This document shows, piece by piece, positions 44,561 through 53,179 of a stretch of 64,000 nt of DNA. The notes below the pieces were generated by a model. It ran no database searches. It was not told the DNA's origin and saw nothing but the letters and a program-made list of their open reading frames with translations. The DNA comes from Burkholderiaceae bacterium (GTDB lineage: Bacteria; Pseudomonadota; Gammaproteobacteria; Burkholderiales; Burkholderiaceae_C): positions 248,001 through 312,000 of the forward strand of contig JACKLN010000005.1 in the NCBI GenBank assembly GCA_024235855.1, read 5' to 3'. Numbering within the stretch: position 1 is the first letter of the stretch; each line of letters begins with the position of its first letter. A program made the position numbers and the translations under genes.

Positions 44561-45241
44561 ATGGCGGCGGATCCCTGGCTGTCGGTCATCGTGCCCATGC
44601 TCGACGAGGCGGCCGGCATCCAGGCCTTCCTCGACGCGCTGGCGCCGCTGCGGCGCAGCGGCGTGGAACTCGTGCTCGTCGACGGCGGCAGCCGTGACGG
44701 CACCCTGGCGCGCTGTGCCGGCCGCGCCGATCGGGTGCTGGCCGGCCCCCGCGGCCGCGCGCGGCAGATGAACCATGGCGCCGCACACGCCCGCGGCGCC
44801 GCGCTGCTGTTCCTGCACGCCGACACGCGGTTGCCGCCCCGTGCGCTGGCGGCGGTGCAACAGGCCCTGGCGCGGCGGGCCTGGGGCCGCTTCGACGTGC
44901 GCATCGAAGGCCGCAGCGCGATGCTGCCGGTGGTTGCCGCCCTGATGAACCTGCGCTCGCGCCTGAGCGGCATCGCCACCGGCGACCAGGCGATCTTCGT
45001 ACGGCGCGAAGCCTTCGACGCCGTCGGCGGCTTCCCCGACCAGCCGCTGATGGAGGACATCGAACTCTCGCGCCGACTGCGCGCCCTCGGCCGCCCGGCC
45101 TGCCTGCGCGCGCACGTGGCAACCTCCGGACGGCGCTGGGACGAGCGCGGCGCCTGGCGCACGATCGTCCTGATGTGGCGGCTGCGCTGGCGCTACTGGC
45201 GCGGCGCCGCGCCCGACGCGCTGGCGCGCGAATACCGATGA
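44561..45241 (+). CDS. family 2 glycosyltransferase, TIGR04283 type
   Basis: A 226-residue GT-A fold glycosyltransferase. LSVIVPMLDEAAGIQAFLDA is the nucleotide-sugar binding start, ELVLVDGGSRDGTLARCAGRAD follows, and LFLHADTRLP holds the metal-binding DxD-like motif. The family is named for arsenosugar biosynthesis, but many members occur without arsenic genes, and none are seen here. The stop overlaps the next start (ATGA, 45238-45241). It may be co-transcribed with the ABC/DUF1854 pair. Confidence 0.9.
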   Translation: MAADPWLSVIVPMLDEAAGIQAFLDALAPLRRSGVELVLVDGGSRDGTLARCAGRADRVLAGPRGRARQMNHGAAHARGAALLFLHADTRLPPRALAAVQQALARRAWGRFDVRIEGRSAMLPVVAALMNLRSRLSGIATGDQAIFVRREAFDAVGGFPDQPLMEDIELSRRLRALGRPACLRAHVATSGRRWDERGAWRTIVLMWRLRWRYWRGAAPDALAREYR

Positions 45242-45879
45242 GGCACTGCGCCGTGGTGGTGATGGCCAAGGCCCCGGTGCCGGGGCAGGCGAAGACGCGT
45301 CTTATCCCGGCCCTGGGGGCCGACGGCGCGGCCCACGTGGCCGCCGCCGGGCTCGACGCGATGCTGGCCGCGGCACGGGCCGCGGGCATCGGGCCGGTGG
45401 TGCTGGCCGCCGCGCCCCACGCCCGCCACCCGGCGCTGCAGCGCTGGGCCCGGCAGGTCGACACCATGGACCAACCCGAGGCCGACCTGGGGGCGCGCAT
45501 GGCCGCGGCCATGGCGCACGGCCTGGCCCGGGCCGATGCGGCACTGGTGACGGGCACCGACGCGCCAGCGCTGGACGCCACCTGGCTGCAGCAGGCCGCG
45601 GCGGCGCTGCACGAGGCGCCGGTGGTGATGGTGCCCAGTGTCGACGGCGGCTACGTGGCCATCGGCACCCGGCGCGACGCCTGTGCGCGACAACCGGCGC
45701 TGCACCGTGCGCTGTTCGATCCCCTGCCCTGGAGCACACCCACGGTGCTGACGGCCACGCTGTCCCGACTGGCCACCTGCGGCGTGACACCCGTGCTGCT
45801 GCCCGCGGTGCACGACATCGACACCCCAGACGACCTGCCCTGGCTGCCAGCGTCATGGCGGCCACGCCCCGACGCATGA
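45238..45879 (+). CDS. DUF2064/TIGR04282 glycosyltransferase-like protein
   Basis: A 213-residue protein of the TIGR04282 (DUF2064) family, related to nucleotidyltransferases. CAVVVMAKAPVPGQAKTRL near the N-terminus holds the nucleotide loop, ALVTGTDAPALDATWLQQA the acidic metal site, and VPSVDGGYVAIGTRR the third block. It commonly partners TIGR04283 proteins, as here, and the pair probably forms and transfers a glycosyl group. Start and stop both overlap neighbours by ATGA. Confidence 0.88.
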   Translation: MRHCAVVVMAKAPVPGQAKTRLIPALGADGAAHVAAAGLDAMLAAARAAGIGPVVLAAAPHARHPALQRWARQVDTMDQPEADLGARMAAAMAHGLARADAALVTGTDAPALDATWLQQAAAALHEAPVVMVPSVDGGYVAIGTRRDACARQPALHRALFDPLPWSTPTVLTATLSRLATCGVTPVLLPAVHDIDTPDDLPWLPASWRPRPDA

Positions 45880-46928
45880 ACGACCCGCTGATCGACGCGC
45901 TGCACCTCGCCCTGCCGGCCGCCGGCATCGACACCGCCGGCCTGGTGCTGCAGCGCCTGCCCGACACCGGCCTGGCCCACGACCACGTGCGCCTGGTGGG
46001 CCGCGGCCTGCTGGCCCGCGTGCCCAAGCAAAGCCAGATGGGCCTGAGCGCTGAGCACAACCTCGCCTACCAGGCGGCCTGCTTCACGCGCGCCGCCGCC
46101 AGCGGCCACATGCCGGTGCTGCACGGCGTCCTCCCGCCGCAGCCGGGCCACCCCGCGCTGGCCCGCGGGGCGCTGCTGGTGCAGGAGATCGTCGGCCGCC
46201 CGCTGCCGCTGCCCGACGGCCTGCCGGCGCTCGTGGACGCCCTGGCTGCCCTGCACCGGCTGCCGCTGCCGCCAGCCGAGGCCCGCGCCCCCCTTCAGGA
46301 CCCGGCCGACCCACTGGCGGCGCTGGCCATGGAGATCGAGGCCCAGGCGGCACACCTGCCCGCGGCCGCGCTGGCGCCGGCGTCACGCCGGGGCATCGAC
46401 GGCGCGCTGGCCGACTGGCGGCGCACGCTGGCCGCGCCGGCGCGGCCGCCCAAACGCCTGATCAGCTTCGACGCCCACCCAGGCAACTTCCTGCTGCAGC
46501 CCGACGGCCGCGCCGTGCTGGTGGACCTGGAGAAGGCCCGCTACGGCCCGCCGCCGCTGGACCTGGCGCACGCCACGCTCTACACCTCCACCACCTGGGA
46601 CGTCGCCACCCGTGCCGACCTGCCGCTGGCCGCGGTGCGGGACGCGCAGATGCGCTGGCTGCAGGCCGTCGGCGAGCACGACCTGTGGCACCCCTGGTTG
46701 CTGCCGTTGCGCAACGCGATGTGGCTGTGGGCGGTGACCTGGTGCGCCAAGTGGCGCGTGCAGTCCGCGGCGGCACGGTCAGCGGGTGCCGACGGCGAGG
46801 ACTGGTCCGCCGAGCGCAGCGACCCGGCGCTGGTGGCCCATGTGCGCGGCCGCGTGGACCACTACCTGTCGCCCGCCGGCGTGGCGCGCGTGCTCGACGA
46901 ACTGGCGGCGCTGCGCGCGAACGGCTGA
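45876..46928 (+). CDS. aminoglycoside phosphotransferase (APH)-family kinase
   Basis: A 350-residue kinase-like protein. The catalytic loop is FDAHPGNFLLQPDGRAVLVDLEKA (about residues 205-230), with the Asp-x-His-x2-Asn signature and the metal Asp in VLVDLE, as in APH and choline kinases. The phosphoryl acceptor is probably a sugar or amino alcohol; given the two glycosyltransferase-like genes just before it, a glycan role is plausible. ATG 45876 (ATGA overlap) is preferred over ATG 45855. It is convergent with a nucleoside hydrolase, five bases away. Confidence 0.85.
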   Translation: MNDPLIDALHLALPAAGIDTAGLVLQRLPDTGLAHDHVRLVGRGLLARVPKQSQMGLSAEHNLAYQAACFTRAAASGHMPVLHGVLPPQPGHPALARGALLVQEIVGRPLPLPDGLPALVDALAALHRLPLPPAEARAPLQDPADPLAALAMEIEAQAAHLPAAALAPASRRGIDGALADWRRTLAAPARPPKRLISFDAHPGNFLLQPDGRAVLVDLEKARYGPPPLDLAHATLYTSTTWDVATRADLPLAAVRDAQMRWLQAVGEHDLWHPWLLPLRNAMWLWAVTWCAKWRVQSAAARSAGADGEDWSAERSDPALVAHVRGRVDHYLSPAGVARVLDELAALRANG

Positions 46929-46933
46929 CCGGC

Positions 46934-47980
46934 TCAGCGTGGCAACGCGTCCAGCCGCGTGAACAGGTCGCCGAAGACCGCGTCGCGGTCCACCGCCCAG
47001 GCCTCGCGCATCCAGGGGCGGTGGGCATCGCCGGGCTGCCAGCGCAGGTCGTCGCCCAGGCCGGGCGTGCGCACCAGGTCGGTCGGCACCCAGGCTGGAT
47101 CCAGCAGCCAGGCCACGCAGATCAGGTCCCAGATCACCCAGCTGTAGGCCGGGCGGTCGTGCACGCTGGTGGTGCCGGTCAGCGGCCACAGCGGGTTGTG
47201 CGTGTACAGCGCGTGCAGCGCGTCGCCGAGGCCGCCGGCACCGCCGCGCCCGGGCAGGGCGCGTTCGGCCTCGGCCGCCGGCAGCCGCAGTTGCGCACCG
47301 ACATGGAAGCCCGGCAGGTAGACCAGCGGCACCCCACTGTCCAGCAGCACGCGCGTGGCCGGCAGGTCCTGCTCCAGGTTGAAGGCCCGGTTGGGCTGCG
47401 GCGCGTGCGACGGGAACCCCGCCGTCCACACCACCACCAGGCGGCGCACCAGGTCCGGCGCCAGCAGCAGCGCTGCCGCGATGTTGGTGGGGCAGCCCAG
47501 CACCAGCACGAACAGCGGCGTGTCGTCGTCCGCGGCCTCGGCCAGCGCGATCAGGCGGTCGACGGCGGCCGTGCGCTCCGGTCGCCCCGCGTCCAGGTAG
47601 CGGGTGGCGCCGGCACAGGCCAGGCGGTCGAGTGCCGCATCGTCCAGCCCGGCCAGCGCGCCGATGCGCCGGATCTCGCCCAGGCTGCGCCACATGCCGT
47701 CGCCCGGCGGCGCGAAGGCCGGCTGCGCCGCAGCCGTGGCGTCGTCCCAGCCGCGCGCGGCCTGCAGCGCCGCGCGCCGGTGGGCGAAGGAGAATGGTGC
47801 GGCCAGCAGCGCCTGCACGTCCAGCCGGTCACGCGCCAGCAGCGCCCAGGCCAGCGCGAACTGATCGTCGATCTCGTTGGCGGCGTCGGTGTCGATCACC
47901 ACCGGCAGCCGCCGGGACCGGTCGGTCCACGGGGTCAGCCGGGCCAGCCGGAATTCGTCGGGCAGGCTCGGGAACCGCAT
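46934..47980 (-). CDS. inosine-uridine preferring nucleoside hydrolase family
   Basis: A 348-residue IunH-family N-ribohydrolase. The calcium-binding Asp cluster DTDAANEIDDQFALAWALL lies at about residues 30-48, VLGCPTNIAAALLLAP is the substrate loop and PAYSWVIWDLICVAWLL the C-terminal ligand region. Family members cleave ribonucleosides to base and ribose. It follows the gntR gene by 16 bases. A GTG three codons upstream (47989) is an equally possible start. Its link to the sugar-acid genes upstream may be release of a pentose, which is inference. Confidence 0.88.
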   Translation of the reverse strand: MRFPSLPDEFRLARLTPWTDRSRRLPVVIDTDAANEIDDQFALAWALLARDRLDVQALLAAPFSFAHRRAALQAARGWDDATAAAQPAFAPPGDGMWRSLGEIRRIGALAGLDDAALDRLACAGATRYLDAGRPERTAAVDRLIALAEAADDDTPLFVLVLGCPTNIAAALLLAPDLVRRLVVVWTAGFPSHAPQPNRAFNLEQDLPATRVLLDSGVPLVYLPGFHVGAQLRLPAAEAERALPGRGGAGGLGDALHALYTHNPLWPLTGTTSVHDRPAYSWVIWDLICVAWLLDPAWVPTDLVRTPGLGDDLRWQPGDAHRPWMREAWAVDRDAVFGDLFTRLDALPR

Positions 47981-47996
47981 CGGCGACACGTCGCCG

Positions 47997-48710
47997 TCAG
48001 AAGAACGACGGGTGACGCGCCACCAGTTCGTCCAGCGTGCCGGCCGTGCCTGACAGGTGCTGCCGCACAGCGGCCATCACGGCCAGCGGCTCGTCGGCGG
48101 CGATGGCATCGACGATGGCCTGGTGGTCTGCCAGGATCGCCAGACGCTTGCCGCGCAGCGGCAGGTGCAGGCGGCGCACGCGGTCGAGGTCGGCGCTGCG
48201 CTCGACCAGCAGCGCGTGCAGCGCCGCCTGGCCGGCCAGGTCGAACAGCGTCTGGTGGAAGGCGCGGTCCAGCGCCATGAACCGCGCCATGGCCGCATCG
48301 TCGTCGGCCAGCCGGCGCTGGTCGTCCACGATGGCCTGCGCCGCGGCCAGGTCCACCTTCGGCTGGCGCATGGCCACCGTGAGCGCCACCTCGATTTCCA
48401 GAGCGCGGCGCAGGAACATCACCTCGCGCACCCGGGTCACGTCGATCGGCGCGACCTCGGTGCGCGACTGCGGCCAGACCAGGATCAGCCCGTCGGCCTC
48501 CAGCTTCAGCAGGGCCTCGCGCACCGGCGTCTGACTGACCCCGAATTCGTCGGCGATCTCACCGCGCACGATCTGCCGGCGCGGCGCCCAGTCCAGCGAC
48601 ACGATGCGGTCGCGCAGGATCTGGTGGATCTGCGGCGCGATGGCCAGGCGACGGTCCAGCAGCGGCCGGGGCGTCACCGGCCGGGGCGCGTCGACGGTGG
48701 TGGTCGTCAT
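47997..48710 (-). CDS. GntR/FadR-type regulator of the sugar-acid locus
   Basis: A 237-residue regulator with an N-terminal winged helix (residues 25-85, GEIADEFGVSQTPVREALLKLEADGLI) and an all-helical FCD ligand domain (RALEIEVALTVAMRQPKVD, ALDRAFHQTLFDLAGQ). It is encoded 22 bases after the IlvD/Edd dehydratase and followed by the nucleoside hydrolase, as one leftward unit. The likely target is the palindrome at 50580-50589 between the dehydratase and the divergent genes. The ligand is probably a sugar acid or its 2-keto-3-deoxy product (inference). Confidence 0.93.
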   Translation of the reverse strand: MTTTTVDAPRPVTPRPLLDRRLAIAPQIHQILRDRIVSLDWAPRRQIVRGEIADEFGVSQTPVREALLKLEADGLILVWPQSRTEVAPIDVTRVREVMFLRRALEIEVALTVAMRQPKVDLAAAQAIVDDQRRLADDDAAMARFMALDRAFHQTLFDLAGQAALHALLVERSADLDRVRRLHLPLRGKRLAILADHQAIVDAIAADEPLAVMAAVRQHLSGTAGTLDELVARHPSFF

Positions 48711-48732
48711 GCCGGAATTCTCGCCCGCGGCC

Positions 48733-50475
48733 TCAGAAGATGTCCGGTTCGCCGGGATTCGGCCCGAACTCGGCACGCAGGAAGTCGAAGTCGCAGCCCT
48801 TGTCGGCCTGCTCGATGTGGCGCGCGAACATCCAGCCGTAGCCGCGGTGGAAACGGGGCGGCGGCGGCGTCCATTCGGCGCGGCGGCGCGCCAGTTCCTC
48901 GTCGCTCACCATCATGTTCAGCGTGCGCGCCGGGATGTCCAGCTCGACGATGTCGCCGTTGCGCAGCAGCGCCAGCGGCCCGCCGACGTAGGCCTCCGGC
49001 GCCACGTGCAGCACGCAGGCGCCGTAGGAGGTGCCGCTCATGCGCGCGTCCGACAGCCGCACCATGTCGCGCTGCCCGCGCTTGAGCAGGGCCTTGGGCA
49101 TCGGGATCATGCCCCACTCCGGCATGCCGGGGCCACCCTGCGGGCCGGCGTTGCGCAGCACGAGCACGGTGTCCGGGTGGATGTCCAGGTCCTCGTCGTC
49201 AATGATCTTCTTGAGTTCCGGGTAGCTGTCGGCAACCAGGGCCGGGCCGCGGTGCTTGTAGTACTTCGGATCGCAGGCAGCAGGCTTGATCACCGCGCCG
49301 TCGGGCGCGAGGTTGCCGCGCAGCACGGCCAGCGAACCCTCGTGATAGACCGGCTTGTCCAGCGGGCGGATGACGTCGTCGTTGAAGACCTTGGCCTCGG
49401 CGATGTCCTCGCCCAGCGTGCGGCCGCTGACGGTGCGCGCCGAGAGATCCAGCTTGTCGCCCAGGTTCTTCATCAGCGCCGGCAGGCCGCCGGCGTAGTA
49501 GAAGTCCTCCATCAGCCAGCCCTGGCCGGAGGGCCGCACGTTGGCGATCAGGGGCGTGGTGCGGCCGATGGCGTCCAGGTCGTCCAGCGTCAGCGGCACG
49601 CCGGCGCGGCGCGCCATCGCGATCAGGTGGATGATGGCGTTGGTGCTGCAGCCGGTGGCCATGGCCACCGTCACTGCATTCTTCACCGCCGCGGGCGTGA
49701 GGATCTGGTCGGGCGTCAGGTCTTCCCACACCATTTCCACCGCGCGGCGGCCCGCCGCGGCACACATGCGCGGGTGATTCGCGTCGGGCGCCGGGATCGA
49801 GCTGGCGCCGGGTAACGTCAGGCCCATGGCCTCGGCGATGGCGGTCATCGTGGATGCCGTGCCCATCGTCATGCAGTGGCCGTGCGAGCGCGCGATGCCA
49901 CCCTCCACGCCCAGCCATTGCGCCTTGCTGAGGTTGCCGGCGCGGCGCTCGTCCCAGAACTTCCAGGCGTCGGTGCCGGAGCCGAGTTGCTGGCCCTGGA
50001 AGTTGCCGCGCAGCATCGGGCCCGCGGGCACGTAGACGAAGGGCAGGCCCATGCTCAGCGCGCCCATCACCAGCGCCGGCGTGGTCTTGTCGCAGCCACC
50101 CATCAGCACCGCCCCGTCCACCGGGTGGCAGCGCAGCAGCTCCTCGGTGTCCATGGCCAGCATGTTGCGGTAGAGCATGGTCGTGGGCTTGACCCAGCTC
50201 TCGGACAGGCTGAGCGCCGGCAGTTCGATGGGGAAGCCGCCTGCCTGCAGGATGCCGCGCTTGACGTCGTGCACCCGTTCCTTGAAGTGCAGGTGGCAGG
50301 GCTGGGCGTCGGACCAGGTGTTGACGATGGCGATCACCGGCTTGTCGGCCCAGTCCTCCGGACCGTAGCCCATCTGCATGGTGCGCGATCGGTGGCCGAA
50401 GGAGCGCAGGTCGTCGGGCACGAACCAGCGCGCGCTGCGCAGGTCGGCGGGGGTCTTGCGGCGTGGGGCGTTCAT
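48733..50475 (-). CDS. IlvD/Edd family dehydratase, probably aldonate dehydratase
   Basis: A 580-residue Fe-S dehydratase. Cluster and Mg ligands are in MGGCDKTTPALVMGALSMGL (about residue 125), GHCMTMGTASTM (about 200) and the C-terminal RLSDARMSGTSYGACVLHVAP. Length and NTWSDAQPCHLHFKERV place it among the aldonic acid dehydratases (L-arabinonate/D-xylonate) rather than the shorter IlvD. With the divergent 2,5-dioxovalerate-type dehydrogenase it fits the Weimberg-like route from a pentonate to 2-oxoglutarate. The exact pentonate is not determined. Confidence 0.94.
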   Translation of the reverse strand: MNAPRRKTPADLRSARWFVPDDLRSFGHRSRTMQMGYGPEDWADKPVIAIVNTWSDAQPCHLHFKERVHDVKRGILQAGGFPIELPALSLSESWVKPTTMLYRNMLAMDTEELLRCHPVDGAVLMGGCDKTTPALVMGALSMGLPFVYVPAGPMLRGNFQGQQLGSGTDAWKFWDERRAGNLSKAQWLGVEGGIARSHGHCMTMGTASTMTAIAEAMGLTLPGASSIPAPDANHPRMCAAAGRRAVEMVWEDLTPDQILTPAAVKNAVTVAMATGCSTNAIIHLIAMARRAGVPLTLDDLDAIGRTTPLIANVRPSGQGWLMEDFYYAGGLPALMKNLGDKLDLSARTVSGRTLGEDIAEAKVFNDDVIRPLDKPVYHEGSLAVLRGNLAPDGAVIKPAACDPKYYKHRGPALVADSYPELKKIIDDEDLDIHPDTVLVLRNAGPQGGPGMPEWGMIPMPKALLKRGQRDMVRLSDARMSGTSYGACVLHVAPEAYVGGPLALLRNGDIVELDIPARTLNMMVSDEELARRRAEWTPPPPRFHRGYGWMFARHIEQADKGCDFDFLRAEFGPNPGEPDIF

Positions 50476-50577
50476 GGGCGGGAGGTTAACGGTGGCACGG
50501 GCGGCGGCAGCGCCGGGCCCACCGCCCCGCCTCGGTTCGGGGCTCGTGGTTTTCCCTGGCCTGATCTATGACACTAA

Positions 50578-50589
50578 TATACTAGAGTA
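50578..50589. promoter_or_regulatory. candidate -10 element and operator between divergent genes
   Basis: TATACT (50578-50583) is a 5-of-6 match to the -10 consensus for the rightward genes; no good -35 precedes it. It overlaps TACTAGAGTA (50580-50589), an inverted repeat with arms TACT/AGTA around AG. This short AT-rich island in a GC-rich intergenic region is a likely binding site for the GntR regulator encoded at 47997-48710. Confidence 0.45.
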
Positions 50590-50717
50590 CCAATCCAGCG
50601 ACACACCCCCGGAAACCCCGATCCTCGTCCACCGGTCCGGCGGTGCCCCGTGCACCGCTGCACCGGCACCGACGGCAACCGGCGCAGCGCGCCCTGAACG
50701 CCTCAAGGAGACCCCCC

Positions 50718-51704
50718 ATGCAACGCCGCCCCCTGCTCGCCGCCATGGCCTTGGCCGCCGCCACCCTGGCCGCGCCGGCGCTGGCCCAGTCCGACTGACC
50801 CACCCGCACGATCAAGATCGTCAGCCCCTTCCCCGCCGGTGGCACCAGCGACGTGATGGCGCGCATGATCGCCGCGCCGCTGAGCCAGGCACTGGGCCAG
50901 CCGGTGATCGTGGAGAACATCGGCGGCGCCGGTGGCGTCATCGGCACCCAGCGCGCGCTGCAGGCCGCAGCCGACGGCTACACGCTGATCCAGACCGGTG
51001 TCGGCCAGAACGCTGTGGCCCACGGCCTGAACCCGAAGCTGCCCTACGACTCGATGAAGGACTTCGTGCACCTGACCCAGGTGCACTCCGGCCCGAACAT
51101 CCTGGTCGTGCACCCGGACCAGCCGTTCAAGACCTTTCAGGAGCTGGTGGCCTACATCAAGCAGAACCCGGGCAAGCTGAGCTACGGCTACACGCACGCC
51201 GCCTCGGGCCACATGGCGATGGAACTGCTCAAGCAGGTGGGTGGCGACAAGGGCCAGCCGCTGTTCATCGTCGGCATCCCCTACCGCGGCGGCGGCCCGA
51301 TGATGCAGGACATGCTGGGCGGCCAGATCCCGATGATGTTCATCAACCAGGACGTCGCGCTGGCCCACGTGAAGGCCGGCAAGCTGCGCCCGCTGGCCGT
51401 CACCAGCCAGGCCCGCAACCCGCTGTACCCCGACGTGCCCACCATCGCCGAGACCGGCGTGCAGGGTTACGAGGCGCTGAGCTGGTCGGGCATGTCGGTC
51501 AAGGCTGGCACGCCGCAGCCCATCGTCGACAAGCTGGAAGCGGCGCTGAAGAAGATCATGGCCTCGCCGGAGATCGTGCAGCGCATGGAAGGCGTGGGCT
51601 TCGTCGTGCCCGCCCAGGGCAGCAAGCCCTACACCGGCTTCGTCCAGGGCGAAATCACCAAGTGGGCGCGGGTGATCCAGACTGCCGGGATCCAGCCCCA
51701 GTGA
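50718..51704 (+). pseudogene. Bug/TctC-type binding protein gene broken by an in-frame TGA
   Basis: The reading frame from ATG 50718 (AAGGAGA upstream) encodes a signal peptide, MQRRPLLAAMALAAATLAAP, ending ALAQSD, then meets TGA at 50796-50798 (codon 27). It continues without frameshift as PTRTIKIVSPFPAGGTSDVM and a complete, well-kept TctC/Bug protein to 51704. Homologues usually have Trp here (TGG in place of TGA), so one base change separates this from an intact gene. The rest has no other damage. Bug proteins are periplasmic receptors for carboxylates, so this one would bind the locus's sugar acid. Recent inactivation, sequence error or UGA read-through (UGAC context) are all possible. 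Confidence 0.85.
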
Positions 51705-51717
51705 CCACAATGCGCCG

Positions 51718-53157
51718 ATGAACCTGACCGACCCCACCTTCGACAACTCGCCCGAGCAGATCGACGCCACCGTCGCCGCCGCCGCTGCAGCGGCCGACAC
51801 CTATGCCGCGGCCGACGCCGCCACCCGTGCCGCACTGCTGCGCGGCCTGGCCGATGCGCTGGAGGCCGCGCGCGACTCCCTGGTGCCGCTGGCCGACCGC
51901 GAATCGCACCTGGGCCCGGCGCGCCTGAACGGCGAGCTGGACCGCACCGCCTTCCAGCTGCGCGGTTTCGCCACGCGGGTGGAGGCCGGCGATGCCTTCG
52001 CGCACGTCGACGACCCGGCGGTGGCCGGCGGCCCGCCGGCCGGCCACCCGGCCCTGCTGCGCGTGCGCCAGCCGCTGGGCCCCGTGGCCATGTTCGCGGC
52101 CAGCAACTTCCCGTTCGCGTTCTCGGTGCTGGGCGGCGACACCGCGTCGGCGCTCGCTGCCGGCTGCCCGGTGGTCGTCAAGGGCCACCCGGCGCACCCC
52201 GAACTCACGCGGGCCACGGCCGAGCTGGCCGCCGGCGTGGTCAAGGCCCAGGGCCTGCCGGCCGGCGTGTTCGGCCTCGTCGAAGGCGCTGCGGTGGCGG
52301 TGGGCGTGCACCTCGTGCAGCACCCGGCCATCGCGGCCGTGGCCTTCACCGGCAGCTTCCGCGGCGGTGCGGCGCTTCAGGCCGTGGCCAACGCACGGCC
52401 GCGGCCGATCCCGTTCTTCGGTGAACTCGGGTCGATCAACCCGGTGATCGCACGCCCGGCGGTGCTGGCCGCGCAGGGCCCCGCCCTGGCCACCACGCTG
52501 GCCGGCTCCATCACCCTGGGCTGCGGCCAGTTCTGCACCAGCCCGGGCGTGATCGTGCTGCCAGACGACCCGGCCTCCGACAGCTTCGTCGACGCGCTGG
52601 CCGCAGCGCTGAGCGATGCCCGCCCGCACGCCATGCTCACGCCGGGCATGCGCGCCAACTTCGACGCCGGTGTCGCGGGCTGGGCGGCCACGCCCGGCGT
52701 GCCCTGGCGCGTGGCGCCCACCGACGGCGGCGACGCGCCCACGCCGGCCCTGGCGGTCACCGACGCCGCCACGTTCATCGCCACCCCCGCACTGCACGAC
52801 GAGGTCTTTGGCCCCGCCGCGCTGGTGGTCCGCACCACCTCCGTCGACGAGGCCGTGGCCGTGCTGCGCGCCATCGGCGGCAGCCTCACCGTCACGCTGT
52901 GGGGCGCAGAGACCGACGATGCGGCCTCCCGCGCCCTGGTGCGCGCTGCGATGCAGACCGCCGGCCGCGTGCTGTTCGGCGGCGTGCCCACCGGCGTGGC
53001 CGTCACTGCAGGCCAGCAGCATGGCGGCCCGTGGCCGTCGTCCACCCGCGCCGAGACCACGTCCGTGGGCTGGGCGGCGATGGACCGCTTCCTGCGCCCG
53101 GTGGCACTGCAGGATGCGCCGGCCTGGCTGCAACGCCTGGGCGGCCGTCCGTGCTGA
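51718..53157 (+). CDS. aldehyde dehydrogenase, 2,5-dioxovalerate dehydrogenase type
   Basis: A 479-residue NAD(P)-dependent aldehyde dehydrogenase. Catalytic residues are Glu236 in FFGELGS and Cys273 in GQFCTSPG; the cofactor loop FTGSFRGG is at 210-217 and the substrate Asn is in AASNFPFAFSV (residue 130). The sequence is of the 2-oxoglutarate semialdehyde (2,5-dioxopentanoate) dehydrogenase type, the last step of oxidative pentose acid catabolism. It starts 13 bases after the Bug gene and is followed by the RraA-like gene. Confidence 0.93.
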   Translation: MNLTDPTFDNSPEQIDATVAAAAAAADTYAAADAATRAALLRGLADALEAARDSLVPLADRESHLGPARLNGELDRTAFQLRGFATRVEAGDAFAHVDDPAVAGGPPAGHPALLRVRQPLGPVAMFAASNFPFAFSVLGGDTASALAAGCPVVVKGHPAHPELTRATAELAAGVVKAQGLPAGVFGLVEGAAVAVGVHLVQHPAIAAVAFTGSFRGGAALQAVANARPRPIPFFGELGSINPVIARPAVLAAQGPALATTLAGSITLGCGQFCTSPGVIVLPDDPASDSFVDALAAALSDARPHAMLTPGMRANFDAGVAGWAATPGVPWRVAPTDGGDAPTPALAVTDAATFIATPALHDEVFGPAALVVRTTSVDEAVAVLRAIGGSLTVTLWGAETDDAASRALVRAAMQTAGRVLFGGVPTGVAVTAGQQHGGPWPSSTRAETTSVGWAAMDRFLRPVALQDAPAWLQRLGGRPC

Positions 53158-53179
53158 ATCCCCACACTCCAAGGCACCC

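Noticed and set aside
44561..45879. Arsenosugar biosynthesis, as the two glycosyltransferase family names suggest
   Set aside because: No ArsM, ArsS or other arsenic gene is present; the family names come from other genomes.
50796..50798. TGA as a selenocysteine codon
   Set aside because: No SECIS-like hairpin is evident just downstream, the position is normally Trp, and Bug proteins are not selenoproteins.
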